Position numbers and translations under genes: made by a program. From Phytoactinopolyspora alkaliphila (GTDB lineage: Bacteria > Actinomycetota > Actinomycetes > Jiangellales > Jiangellaceae), in NCBI RefSeq assembly GCF_010550695.1, contig NZ_JAAGOB010000010.1:1-64000 (forward strand): DNA of 64,000 nucleotides, read 5' to 3'. Below are positions 8,851 through 17,742 of the stretch, piece after piece. The first letter of the stretch is position 1. Every line of letters begins with the position of its first letter. The notes under the pieces are model-generated. The model searched no databases, was not told the origin of the DNA, and saw only the letters and a program-made list of their open reading frames with translations.

Positions 8851-9308
8851 GCGACAGGTACGTGCTGGTCGAGGACGCGATCGCGGACCGGCGCGAAGGC
8901 AGGGACCCGGTGGCGGGAGCGTGCGTCGTCGTGCCCGGATCCGCCGCTGGTGGACCGGCCGAGCTCGTGGGCGCGATCGTCGATGTGCTGATCGAGGCCG
9001 AGCGCGCCGGCGCGGCCTGCGTGCTGCTCGCCGGGGAGAAGCGTGACCTCGATACGGCGGTGGCCGCCGTGTGCCGTTACGTCGTCGCGGACCGGCCGGA
9101 GGTCCTCGAGGAGGCGCGGCAGCTGTTCGGCCCGGACCGGGTCCAGCAGGTGGAGTCGGTCGCCGTGGACCAGATCCGGTCCTGGATCCGGCAAATTCCG
9201 GTGAGCAGCGCGGAGTCGGTAAGGTTACGTCGGCGTGTCGGAGCCGTCGCCGGACAGCTCAAGTCGGCACGATCGATATATGGAAGGATGCGCCGTCGGA
9301 GAACGTGA
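8847..9308 (+). CDS. Conserved-context hypothetical protein, 153 residues
   Basis: Not recognised. The start ATG overlaps the stop of the asparagine-synthetase-like gene by four bases, which means translational coupling and probably a shared task. The sequence has no signal peptide or membrane segment. It begins with a short strand (DRYVLVEDAIADRREGRDP), continues with alternating strand and helix segments (ACVVVPG, ACVLLAGEKRD), and ends in a basic tail of consecutive arginines. The alpha/beta pattern hints at a small Rossmann-like fold, but no catalytic motif is visible. It could be an accessory or scaffold subunit of its upstream partner. Confidence 0.7.
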   Translation: MSDRYVLVEDAIADRREGRDPVAGACVVVPGSAAGGPAELVGAIVDVLIEAERAGAACVLLAGEKRDLDTAVAAVCRYVVADRPEVLEEARQLFGPDRVQQVESVAVDQIRSWIRQIPVSSAESVRLRRRVGAVAGQLKSARSIYGRMRRRRT

Positions 9309-9454
9309 GAGATGGACGGCGTGCGACGTCGGGGCTGACCGGTCCGTACGCGGCATCGGGCGAGCGCACGGGCGGGCGCACGGGCCCCTGACCGGGCGTG
9401 CGCCACGCCGGCCACCTCTCCGGCTGATGTCGTATGAGTAGCGGAAAAGGTCTG

Positions 9455-11719
9455 ATGACGAGTAGAACGATGCAGTTCGACGTCTTGATGGCGACCGACT
9501 GCCGGTTCCCGGGCGGCAACACGTCAAGCGTGGTCGAGGAGATCGAGGCGCAATACCGGGCCGGCTATCGGACCGGCATCCTGCACCTGCCGTCACCTGT
9601 GCTGAACAAGCCGCGCTCGTTCGCACCCAAGTTGCGCAAGGTGCTCGACGAAGGAAAGGCGGAACTCGTCGTCGGCGCCGACCGGGTCGAGGCCGGCTTG
9701 CTTCTCGTCCGGCATCCGACCGTGTTCACCGAACCGCCGCGCGACCTGCCCGCCCTCGATGCCGAGCACGTGATCCTCGCCGTGAATCAGGTGGCAGCGG
9801 ACGATCGCGGTGTCGAGCCGTACTACGACATCCCGCACGTGCACCGCCAGATCGAGCGCGTCGTCGGGAAGCAAGCCACCTGGGCGCCGATCGGTCCCCG
9901 GGTGCGCGAGTCCTTGGAAGAGCACGCCGCTTCCGTGCCGGTCCTCGCGTGGGACTGGGAGAACGTGATCGACGTGAACAGCTGGGAGGTGCCGAGGTCC
10001 GGTTTCGTCTCGGACCGGCCGGTGATCGGACGGCACAGCCGCGGGCACTGGACGAAGTGGCCGGACACCAAGCAGGACATCCTGGCCGCGTATCCGGCTG
10101 ACCCCCACTACACGGTCCGGATTCTCGGCGGGACCGACGCGCCCGGGCAGATCCTCGAGCGGATCCCGGCGAACTGGGTGAACCTGCCGTTCAACTCCGT
10201 TCCGGCCAAGGAATTCCTCGCCACCATCGACTTCTTCGTGTACTTCCACCATCCCGGGTTGATCGAGGCGTTCGGCCGGGTGGTGCTCGAAGCGCTCTCC
10301 GCCGGCACGGTCGTCATCGCGCCGCCGTATCTGGAGCCGCTGTTCGGCGACGCCTGCCTGTACGGCACGCCTGCCGACGTCAGATCACACGTCGACCGGC
10401 TCTACGCCGACTGGGGCGCGTACATCGACCGGTCGCAGACCGGCGTCGAGCTGGCGCGTAAACGCTTCAGCTACGAGACGCACGTGGAGCGGGTGGCGAA
10501 GCTGATCGGCGAGCCTTCGTTCGACGCGTCGGCCGGCGGTGGCACCACCTCATCGCGGACCCGCCGCGTGGCATCGGGCGTGAGCGCGCCGGCACTGAGT
10601 CAAACGGACGAAGAACCCTCGACGGGCGGCCGGACCCTCCTCCTGGACCTGCGCTGGGACACCGGCGACGAGCCACTGCTCGCCCAGGTGATCGCCGAGG
10701 CGAGGACGGACGCGGCCGGGCCTACCGCCGTGGTGGTGCCGGCGTGGCGAGCTGGCCAGGTCGGTGATCAGGCAAACGGCGCCGGTGCCGGGCGACGCGG
10801 CGGCCGGTCGCGCCGCAAGCCTGAGAAGCAGATTCTCGTCGAGACCTTTCCGTGGGTCCTCGCCGAGCTGTCCGCCGCGGAACGACGGCGTTACGTCGCC
10901 TTGCGCTTGTCCGGACTCCTCGCCACGCACCGCCCGGAGCGAGTCGTCATCCTGGACGGTGGCGGCCGGGACGCGCGCAGGGTCGCCGATGCCGTGATCG
11001 GCTCCGGAATCGACGTGCTGCTCGTCCACCGCGACTCCGCGACCGCCGGTGAGCTCGGGACGGCTCCTGAATGGGTGCTCCCGGAGCGATGGACCGTGTC
11101 CCGTGCCGTCGTCACGACCGCCGCGACCGCCCCTTCCGCTCGAACCGGCTGGGCGGCCTGGCGTCGCAAGGCGCCGTTGTGGACCCGGACACGGGCCCGG
11201 CGCACCATGAGCGCGCTGCGGCGCGGCCGGGTGCGCGCCCTGGAGCGGGTGGCGCCGTCGTCGGGCCTGATGCTGTTCGAGGTCGCAGATGCCGAGCTCG
11301 CCCTCCCGGTGCGGGCGCCGGTCAGCCACCCGCTGCCGGAGCGGCTCCCGATAGCGCTGGTCGTCGTCACCGGCGCCGACGTCGAGGCCGGGCCCACATT
11401 GCAGGCGGTGGCCGAACGAGCCCAGATGACCACAGCGTTCCGGCCGGCGGTCCTGGCGCCCGCGGACTGGGTGGGTGAGGCGACGAGCCTCGGGATCACC
11501 CTCGAGACGCTGATCCCCGAGGCGAACTGGTCCACCGTCTATGGTGGTGGGTGGAATGAGTACGTGCGCGGCCGGGTGAACGAGACCTGTCAGGTGATAC
11601 ACCCCACCACCGTGGTGTTCGCCGAGAGAACCATCCATCCGGCCGGTACGGCGGGGGACAACGGCGCGTCCGCGCTACTGGACGTCATGGAGGCGGCCAG
11701 AACTCGCCGGCGTGCGTGA
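9455..11719 (+). CDS. Multidomain glycosyltransferase with C-terminal TTAFRP-type domain
   Basis: This 754-residue protein is soluble. The first about 370 residues form a glycosyltransferase domain with RPVIGRHSRGHW, VRILGG, DFFVYFHH and the donor-site helix EAFGRVVLEALSAG. A central region of about 250 residues is unassigned and rich in Arg and Ala. The last about 120 residues contain TTAFRPAVLAPADW and match the free-standing protein at 25726-26274. The N-terminal domain is clearly paralogous to the protein at 26344-28641 (shared blocks RPV.GRHSR, VRILGG, DFFVY). The ATG at 9455 is preferred over 9434 because AAAAGG precedes it. The next gene begins 16 bases after the stop. Sugar specificity is unknown. 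Confidence 0.8.
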   Translation: MTSRTMQFDVLMATDCRFPGGNTSSVVEEIEAQYRAGYRTGILHLPSPVLNKPRSFAPKLRKVLDEGKAELVVGADRVEAGLLLVRHPTVFTEPPRDLPALDAEHVILAVNQVAADDRGVEPYYDIPHVHRQIERVVGKQATWAPIGPRVRESLEEHAASVPVLAWDWENVIDVNSWEVPRSGFVSDRPVIGRHSRGHWTKWPDTKQDILAAYPADPHYTVRILGGTDAPGQILERIPANWVNLPFNSVPAKEFLATIDFFVYFHHPGLIEAFGRVVLEALSAGTVVIAPPYLEPLFGDACLYGTPADVRSHVDRLYADWGAYIDRSQTGVELARKRFSYETHVERVAKLIGEPSFDASAGGGTTSSRTRRVASGVSAPALSQTDEEPSTGGRTLLLDLRWDTGDEPLLAQVIAEARTDAAGPTAVVVPAWRAGQVGDQANGAGAGRRGGRSRRKPEKQILVETFPWVLAELSAAERRRYVALRLSGLLATHRPERVVILDGGGRDARRVADAVIGSGIDVLLVHRDSATAGELGTAPEWVLPERWTVSRAVVTTAATAPSARTGWAAWRRKAPLWTRTRARRTMSALRRGRVRALERVAPSSGLMLFEVADAELALPVRAPVSHPLPERLPIALVVVTGADVEAGPTLQAVAERAQMTTAFRPAVLAPADWVGEATSLGITLETLIPEANWSTVYGGGWNEYVRGRVNETCQVIHPTTVVFAERTIHPAGTAGDNGASALLDVMEAARTRRRA

Positions 11720-11735
11720 GAACTGAAGGAACACC

Positions 11736-12932
11736 ATGCGCAAGGTAGGCACAGCGGTGACCTGGGGGAGCGGCCGCCTGCGGGTGGCTGCCCGCTGGGG
11801 TCGCCGTCTCCCCAAGCGGACCCGGCGGCGGTATCGTGCGGGCCGATTGCAGCTCACCGCCATCCGCAAGCTCGTCAAGAAGGAACGCGAGTGGGACGCG
11901 CCGCTGCGGATGCGGCGCCCACGGTGGTGGCTCCGGGGCTTCCTGTCGCGCAGCGCCATCCTGTACGACCTCGACCACAACGACCCGGCGCAGTACGTCT
12001 CCGACCTGCAGCGGGTCTATCGAACCAAGCGCATGGTGCACGAGCGTCTGCAGGACGTCATCAACAACAAGCTCACGACCCACCTGCTGCTCGGCACCAT
12101 GGACATCCCGTCGGCCACGCTCCTGGGCGTGTATTGGCGAGGAGCGGTCCACCGCTTCCCGCACGAGGAACGCGTCGAGCTGCCCGAGTACTTCCGCCGG
12201 CTTCCCGCCGGTCAGCAGATCTTCATGAAGGTCCTGGCGGGCGCCGAGGGCAAGAACATCTTCGCGGTCAAGCGCCTCGACGAGGACAGCTGGGGTGTCA
12301 ACGGTGTGCCCAAAGACCTCGACGGCGCGGTGGCTGTCTTCCACGCCCAGAACCGGCCTCTGATCGTCGAGGAGGGACTGGCACAGCACGCCAAGCAGAG
12401 CGCGCTCTACCCGCACACAGTCAACACCATCCGGGCGCTGACCATGATCGATGTCACCAAGGGGCACGAGCCGTTCATCGTGATGGCGGTGCAGCGGATC
12501 GGCTGCCGGCGCTCGGAGCCCGCGGACAACTGGAGCCGCGGCGGGCTCAGCGCCCGGGTCGACCTGGACACCGGCCAGCTCGGCCGGGCTACCAGGCTCC
12601 CGGACCACGACACGGTGGAATGGTTCGACGCTCACCCTGACACCGGTGCCCCGATCACCGGGGTCGAAGTGCCGTACTGGAGCCAGATCCGGGACCTCGT
12701 GCTGCACTCCGCCCGCGTGCTGTCCTTCATGGAGTACATCGGATGGGACATCGTCGTCACGCCGGACGGTCCCGTAGTGCTGGAGGCGAACATCAACACC
12801 GGCATGAACGTGCTCCAGGCACACCAGCCGTTGTTCACCGACGCCCGGGCACGGGCGTACTACGCTGAGCGGGGGGTCACCACAGACCTCGCCCTCGATC
12901 CGCCGGCCGTCGAGATCGACGAGCCCATCTGA
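11736..12932 (+). CDS. ATP-grasp protein of the sugar-transfer-associated type
   Basis: This 398-residue protein resembles the ATP-grasp family found in exopolysaccharide loci (sugar-transfer-associated ATP-grasp). It has an N-terminal helical region with many Arg and Lys residues, then RVYRTKRMVHERLQDVINNK, a lysine-containing strand QQIFMKVLAGAEGKNIF, the hinge segment RPLIVEEGL, and the metal site VVLEANINTGMN, in which Glu-x-Asn is intact. It probably ligates an amino group to a carboxylate, possibly on a saccharide. GAAGGA lies 6 bases before the ATG. It belongs to a different ATP-grasp branch from the five cyanophycin-like genes in this locus, so it may perform the step that joins peptide and glycan (inference). 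Confidence 0.8.
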   Translation: MRKVGTAVTWGSGRLRVAARWGRRLPKRTRRRYRAGRLQLTAIRKLVKKEREWDAPLRMRRPRWWLRGFLSRSAILYDLDHNDPAQYVSDLQRVYRTKRMVHERLQDVINNKLTTHLLLGTMDIPSATLLGVYWRGAVHRFPHEERVELPEYFRRLPAGQQIFMKVLAGAEGKNIFAVKRLDEDSWGVNGVPKDLDGAVAVFHAQNRPLIVEEGLAQHAKQSALYPHTVNTIRALTMIDVTKGHEPFIVMAVQRIGCRRSEPADNWSRGGLSARVDLDTGQLGRATRLPDHDTVEWFDAHPDTGAPITGVEVPYWSQIRDLVLHSARVLSFMEYIGWDIVVTPDGPVVLEANINTGMNVLQAHQPLFTDARARAYYAERGVTTDLALDPPAVEIDEPI

Positions 12933-12962
12933 GATGCGCCGCCGTGAGGTAACGTTCGCATC

Positions 12963-13664
12963 ATGATGTCGCCGCTGCTCGGGGTCCTCGGTGGGATGGG
13001 GCCTGCCGCCACCGCGGACTTCCTTGCCAAGCTCGCCGCGCACACCCCTGCCCAGCGAGACCAGGATCATCTGGCGACCATCGTGTACTCCGACCCCACC
13101 ACGCCGGACCGCTCCGACGCGATCCTCGCCGGCGGCGAGAACCCGCTTCCGGCTATGTTCCGCGGCATCGCCTTTCTCGACGAGGCCGGCTGTGACCTGA
13201 TCGCCATCCCCTGCAACACCGCTCACCACTGGTATGACGATCTCGCCTCGGCGACGACCGTCCCCGTGGTCCACATCGTGGATGCCGTAGCGGCGCAGGT
13301 GGAACGTGAAGCACCCGAGGCCAAGACCCTGGGCCTGATGGCCACCGACGGCACGGTGCGAGCCGGCATCTATGACAAGGTTTTGGCGCCCAGCGGCCGC
13401 AACGTGATCGACCTCACTGAGCTGGGGCCGGACAACCCCGTGATGGCCGGCATCCGCGCCGTGAAGGCAGGAGCCTTGGACGGTGCCCGCGACATCCTCA
13501 CCAACGCGATGCGGGAACTGGTCGCCCGCGGTGCAGAGGGCATCGTCTATGGCTGCACGGACGTGTCCGCGGTCCTGGAGATCCCGGCCAGCGGCGTGAG
13601 CGTCCCGGTGTGGGATGCTGCCGACGCGCTCGCTATCGCCTGCGTGAACCGCCTTCGTGGGTGA
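12963..13664 (+). CDS. Aspartate/glutamate racemase family protein
   Basis: This 233-residue enzyme belongs to the PLP-independent aspartate/glutamate racemase superfamily. It carries GGMGPAAT at the N-terminus and both catalytic cysteines, the first in IPCNTAHHW and the second in YGCTDVSAV. It should interconvert L and D forms of an acidic or similar amino acid through two-base chemistry. A TAACGT hexamer ends 7 bases before the ATG at 12963 with no Shine-Dalgarno, so it may have its own leaderless transcript despite lying 30 bases behind the ATP-grasp gene. In this setting it is likely to supply a D-amino acid for ligation. Broad-specificity RacX/YgeA-like activity is an alternative. Confidence 0.88.
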   Translation: MMSPLLGVLGGMGPAATADFLAKLAAHTPAQRDQDHLATIVYSDPTTPDRSDAILAGGENPLPAMFRGIAFLDEAGCDLIAIPCNTAHHWYDDLASATTVPVVHIVDAVAAQVEREAPEAKTLGLMATDGTVRAGIYDKVLAPSGRNVIDLTELGPDNPVMAGIRAVKAGALDGARDILTNAMRELVARGAEGIVYGCTDVSAVLEIPASGVSVPVWDAADALAIACVNRLRG

Positions 13665-13767
13665 ACCCCCGGCATCTGATCGTCACCACGCGGAAACCGG
13701 TGGGTGGTCCAAGTGTGTTCGTGCGGAGGGATCCATCTACAATCGCCGCTGGCGCACCATGACGCGA

Positions 13768-13791
13768 CGCCGGCGGCGCGCGCCGGCGGCG
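13768..13791 (+). repeat. Two 11-base GC-only direct repeats upstream of the pseudo-epimerase fusion
   Basis: CGCCGGCGGCG occurs at 13768-13778 and again at 13781-13791, between two copies of CATGACG. It lies in the 155-base gap that separates the racemase gene from the next gene. It may fold as RNA or be simple-sequence noise of a GC-rich genome. Confidence 0.5.
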
Positions 13792-13819
13792 CATGACGAG
13801 TAACCACGAGAGGCACCGC

Positions 13820-16411
13820 ATGGACCACACCGGGCGAGCGTTGACGGTGATCCGCGCTCACGCGATCGCGTACCGGACGCCCAACGGCGGCAACGGTCAG
13901 TCCAAGCAACCTGTCCGGGGCAACTACCTCGTCAAGCTCGAGGCGACCGCTGCCGACGGCGCCGCGCTCATCGGGCTTGGCGAGGCGCAGCCACGCGGGG
14001 GCGAGACCGGCGATCGCGGCAGTGCGTCGTGGGACTTCCTGCTGGCCTGTGTCAGCACACTGGAGAACCGGACCATCGACCTGGCGGACCGGAACGCGGC
14101 GCTTACGTCTGTGCGTTCGATCGTCGAGGAGCTTCACGCGCGTGCCTCGGCCACCGGTGCGGAGCTGTCCAGACCGACCTCGCTGCGCTCGACCGTACGG
14201 GGGTGGGCCAAGCAGCTGGCCGGTCGTTCCGGGCGAATCGATGACGTGATGCCGTTCCGTGGAACCCTGTTCGGCATTGAGACCGCACTTCTGGACGTTG
14301 CCGCTCGGGGCCTGGAGGTCTCGGTCGCGGAGCTCCTCGGCATTCACGGGGAGAAGGTAGCCACGTCATCACCGCTGGTCGCCATGTCGGCGCGCGCTGA
14401 GAACAATGTGGCGACGCTGGAAGAAGCCGTTGCGGAGCACGGCGGCGTGGACGAGCGCCCGCTCTGGGTAGACCTGCGTGGATCCATGACGCCACCGGCG
14501 GCGTCGGAGTTCATCCGCCTGGTGGCCGACGCGGCGGGAGATCGGCGACTGCCCCGGCGGATCATCGTTGAGCAGCCGGTCCGGAACCGCAATCGCCACC
14601 TCTTGGCTGGCCTGCAGAAGAAGGCCGACGCTGCGGCGGCCTCCGCGAATCTGCCCGGGGTCGAGATCCAGGTCATGGCAGGAGCCAGTGTGTCGAGCCG
14701 GCAAGGGCTGGATCGGCTGCTTGGCCGCGGCGGGGTGGGCGCGCTGAACGTGCGGCCGGCTGCCGTGGGCGGACTGATGGCGGCTGCCGACATCGTGGAG
14801 GCTGCTGTGACCGCACAGCCGGGCATCCGTGTCCACCTGAGCCAGGTTGACGCCGCGGGCGAGGTCGCGAGCGCGGCGTTGCACAACCTGGCGATGGCCG
14901 TCTCGCGGGTCGATTACCTCTTCACCGGCGACGACGCCGCCGAGTACATCACGGCCCCGACAGGCCCTGGTCTGGGGGCCGGGATGCCGTACGAGACCAT
15001 GGTGGATCGCATCACCGAGTACGAGACGTTTCCGCCCCGAAACGCCCAGGAGGCGGTGCCGGGCCGCACCCCCAACGTGTACAGCGAGGTGCCGTTCCTG
15101 CAGCCGCTCGGGCCGAACGGAACAAAGGGGCACCTCCTGGAACGGGAAGCGCTGGCACTCGGCCTGTCGACCATACGGTTCTCCAAGGGTGCCTTTGTCG
15201 CCACCGACAACGTCCACGATCCGCTGGTGTTCAAGTGGAGCCGTTCCCCGCTGTCGAGCGCGGTGTCGCTCGCTCTGTGCACGCACAAGGAAGCGACGCG
15301 GATGCGGCTGCGCCGGGCGGGTGTTCCGGTCCCCCGGGGCCGGACGTTCACCAACGGCGACTACGGCGCGGCGCGTGCCTTCGCCGAGCGCATCGGCTAC
15401 CCCGTGGTGGTGAAGCCGGCCATGGGCGTGCGCGGCATCGGCGTGGTGGCGAACATCCAGGACGAGCGGGAGCTGGATCTGGCTTTCCGGCAGCTGGAGG
15501 ACAGCAAGCTCGGCAGCCAGGACTTCATCGTCGAGAAGCACGTCACCGGCCGGGACTACCGGATCGTCGTCATCGGCGACGAGGTGATCGCCGCGATCCT
15601 GCGGGAACCTGCCTCCGTGGTGGGCGACGGACAGCATTCGGTCGCGGAGTTGCTGGTCCGCAAGAACCTGGTCCGCCGGCTCAACCCGCACCTGTGGGGC
15701 CGTCCGATCAAGTACGACGACGCCGCTCGGTACCAGCTGGAGCGCGCGGGCCTGACCCTGAACTCGGTGCCGGCTGCCGGCCAGCAGGTGATGCTGTCGA
15801 ACTCGTGCAGCCTGTCCCAGGGCGGGGACTCGATCGACGTGCTGGATGAACTGCATCCGTCGATCAAGGACGCGTGTGTCCAGGCTGTGAAGGCTGTGCC
15901 TGGACTCGCGTTCTGTGGCGTCGACTTCCTGCTCGAGGACCACACGCAGCCCATCGGCGAGCAACAGGCCGGCATCTGTGAGCTCAACGCCCACGCTGCC
16001 ATCGGCAATTGCGAATATCCCCTGTACGGGACACCGCGGGAGGTGGCTCGGACCTTCATCCACGAGTGTGTCGACCGGTACAAGCTGGTGGCCAGTGACA
16101 CGCGTGCCGAGAACCTGGCGCTGCGCCTGACCATCAAGGGCAAGGTGACCGGTGTCGGCTACCGGGGGTGGATGCGCAAACGCGCCGAAGGGTTCGGGGT
16201 GACCGGCTGGGTCCGCAATGTCAACGCCCGGACCGTCGAGGCTGTGCTCGTGGGTCCCACGGCGGCGACGAGCGCCTTGGCGGCGGCCTGTGTGCTCGGC
16301 CCGAAGAACGCGCTGCCGACGTCGGTGAGCACAGTCCACATCGCCCCACCGGACGTCACCGGTTTCGCCATCGTCGACCGCGCGCCGCAGGAGCTGACCC
16401 ATGTCGGTTGA
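13820..16411 (+). CDS. Pseudo-epimerase (enolase fold) - ATP-grasp amidoligase - acylphosphatase fusion
   Basis: This 863-residue protein has three parts. Residues about 1-400 have an enolase-superfamily fold of the dipeptide epimerase type. Two metal ligands remain (LWVDLRG, IIVEQP), but the third position reads MAGAS instead of an acidic residue, and the barrel lysine is replaced (LNVRPAAVGG), so epimerisation is unlikely. Residues about 437-750 are a complete cyanophycin-like ATP-grasp domain (VVVKPAMGVRGIGV, VVGDGQHS, GGDSIDV, CELNAHA). Residues about 767-863 are acylphosphatase-like with both catalytic residues, Arg in VTGVGYRGW and Asn in GWVRNVN. The ATG at 13820 has GAGAGG 6 bases upstream; the 13793 ATG does not. 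The next gene overlaps by 11 bases. Confidence 0.85.
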   Translation: MDHTGRALTVIRAHAIAYRTPNGGNGQSKQPVRGNYLVKLEATAADGAALIGLGEAQPRGGETGDRGSASWDFLLACVSTLENRTIDLADRNAALTSVRSIVEELHARASATGAELSRPTSLRSTVRGWAKQLAGRSGRIDDVMPFRGTLFGIETALLDVAARGLEVSVAELLGIHGEKVATSSPLVAMSARAENNVATLEEAVAEHGGVDERPLWVDLRGSMTPPAASEFIRLVADAAGDRRLPRRIIVEQPVRNRNRHLLAGLQKKADAAAASANLPGVEIQVMAGASVSSRQGLDRLLGRGGVGALNVRPAAVGGLMAAADIVEAAVTAQPGIRVHLSQVDAAGEVASAALHNLAMAVSRVDYLFTGDDAAEYITAPTGPGLGAGMPYETMVDRITEYETFPPRNAQEAVPGRTPNVYSEVPFLQPLGPNGTKGHLLEREALALGLSTIRFSKGAFVATDNVHDPLVFKWSRSPLSSAVSLALCTHKEATRMRLRRAGVPVPRGRTFTNGDYGAARAFAERIGYPVVVKPAMGVRGIGVVANIQDERELDLAFRQLEDSKLGSQDFIVEKHVTGRDYRIVVIGDEVIAAILREPASVVGDGQHSVAELLVRKNLVRRLNPHLWGRPIKYDDAARYQLERAGLTLNSVPAAGQQVMLSNSCSLSQGGDSIDVLDELHPSIKDACVQAVKAVPGLAFCGVDFLLEDHTQPIGEQQAGICELNAHAAIGNCEYPLYGTPREVARTFIHECVDRYKLVASDTRAENLALRLTIKGKVTGVGYRGWMRKRAEGFGVTGWVRNVNARTVEAVLVGPTAATSALAAACVLGPKNALPTSVSTVHIAPPDVTGFAIVDRAPQELTHVG

Positions 16412-17672
16412 TTCCGTCGAGTCCACATCCGAAACGCCGCTGGGCCGGCTCACCCCGGACGTCCGGGACGGCTTCGAGGTCCATCAGGCGGCGCTGCGCC
16501 GGGGAATGAACGTCCTGCTTTTCCCTCGCCAGGTGATGATGGCCAGCACTCCTGACGGAGATCGCGAGCTGACCTTCATTCACGGCATCCCCCAGTCCTC
16601 CACACTCGGCGCCGTGACCTACGCCCAGGACAAACGGATGCGGCGAGCACTGCTCGAACGTGCGGGCATTCCGGTGCCGAAGGGCGCCACCTTCTCGGTA
16701 GGCCGAGGCGTCAACGATGCCAAGAGTTTCGCGCGGCGCACCGGCTACCCCGTGGTGGTGAAGCCGGCGATGGGTGACAACGCCATCGAGACGTTCGCGG
16801 GAGTACATGACGAGGACCAGCTCGACGCCGCGATCGACTACCTGCGAACCCCGCCCGCCGAGCGAGCGACATTCAGCCGGGCCGCTTACGCGCTGACCGA
16901 GTTGCGCGAGCCGGGTGAGGAGGACGGCCGGGTGGTGGTTCCCCCCGGCTATCGGTTCCTCATCGAGGAACATGTGCCCGGCGAGTACCTCCGGTTCCTG
17001 GTGGTCCGCGGCCTGGTGCGCTCTGTGGTGCATTGTTTCGGCCAGCCTGGCAGCGCCGCCGTGCGCGGGGCCCGGGATATTTCCGCCGACGTGCACCCGA
17101 CGCTCCAGCAGCTGGCCATCGACGCCACCCGGGCGCTGCCCGGGTTGAGCGTCGCTGCCGTGGACATGGTGGTCGCCGATCATCAGCGTCCCGCCGCGGA
17201 ACAACGGCTCGCCATCGTGGAACTGTCCGAGCGCCCAGGCCTGGTGGCGCAGGCAGCAGTGTCTGAGCAGCTCAGCCAGCAGATGGGTGACGTCATACTC
17301 AACCTGCATGCCGAGGAGACAGGTGTCGGCCTCGGCGACGTGCGGGACGAGGTGTGCGTGGAGATCCACGCGGAGGCCATCCCGGACCTCGACGGCGCGG
17401 TCGAGGCCGTCGCCGCCGCGGCCCGCAGCCTCGGCCTGACAGGTATGGCGAAAGTGACCGACCGGATCGAGGGCGTGGCCGACGGCGTCCTGCAAGGTGC
17501 GCCGCACGACATCGCCTGGCTCGCCGAGGCTCTTCTCGACGGTAAGCTCGACGGTCACCGCGCGATGCTCGTCGAGGCTCGGCAGCGCCCGCTGGGCGAG
17601 GCGCACCAAGCCGCCGGCGGATCCGCCGGCGAGCCCGCCGAAGCAACCGCCGCCGAGCACGGCAAGGCCTGA
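16401..17672 (+). CDS. Degenerate ATP-grasp protein with eroded acylphosphatase-like tail
   Basis: This 423-residue protein overlaps the upstream fusion by 11 bases and is its likely paralogue: both share GYPVVVKPAMG. The loop after that motif has lost its glycines (GDNAIET), the VVGDG signature and the following insertion are missing, and the metal motif reads VELSER (Ser for Asn). Residues about 316-390 resemble an acylphosphatase scaffold (ARSLGLTGMAKV) without the catalytic Arg or Asn. The tail is low-complexity and rich in Ala, Glu and Gly. It is probably a catalytically dead partner that scaffolds or regulates the coupled active enzyme. Weak activity cannot be ruled out from sequence. 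Confidence 0.8.
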   Translation: MSVDSVESTSETPLGRLTPDVRDGFEVHQAALRRGMNVLLFPRQVMMASTPDGDRELTFIHGIPQSSTLGAVTYAQDKRMRRALLERAGIPVPKGATFSVGRGVNDAKSFARRTGYPVVVKPAMGDNAIETFAGVHDEDQLDAAIDYLRTPPAERATFSRAAYALTELREPGEEDGRVVVPPGYRFLIEEHVPGEYLRFLVVRGLVRSVVHCFGQPGSAAVRGARDISADVHPTLQQLAIDATRALPGLSVAAVDMVVADHQRPAAEQRLAIVELSERPGLVAQAAVSEQLSQQMGDVILNLHAEETGVGLGDVRDEVCVEIHAEAIPDLDGAVEAVAAAARSLGLTGMAKVTDRIEGVADGVLQGAPHDIAWLAEALLDGKLDGHRAMLVEARQRPLGEAHQAAGGSAGEPAEATAAEHGKA

Positions 17673-17693
17673 CAACGGGCTACGGCAGCGCCT

Positions 17694-17711
17694 GTGTCCG
17701 GACACCGGACA
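17694..17711. terminator. Hairpin between convergent genes
   Basis: TGTCCGG at 17695-17701 pairs with CCGGACA at 17705-17711. The 12 bases 17694-17705 are also a perfect palindrome. It lies in the 70-base gap between two convergent genes, so it may act as a bidirectional terminator, although no T-run follows. Confidence 0.5.
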
Positions 17712-17742
17712 AACCGTCAGGCCCCGGGTGCCGCCCGCCCGC

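Noticed and set aside
13768-13791. Regulatory role of the GC-only direct repeat
   Set aside because: Such strings arise easily in this base composition; kept only as a repeat.
11685-16453. Long open frames antisense to the ATP-grasp and racemase genes
   Set aside because: They are a by-product of high GC content. The plus-strand genes have motifs, ribosome sites and tight spacing; the antisense frames have none.
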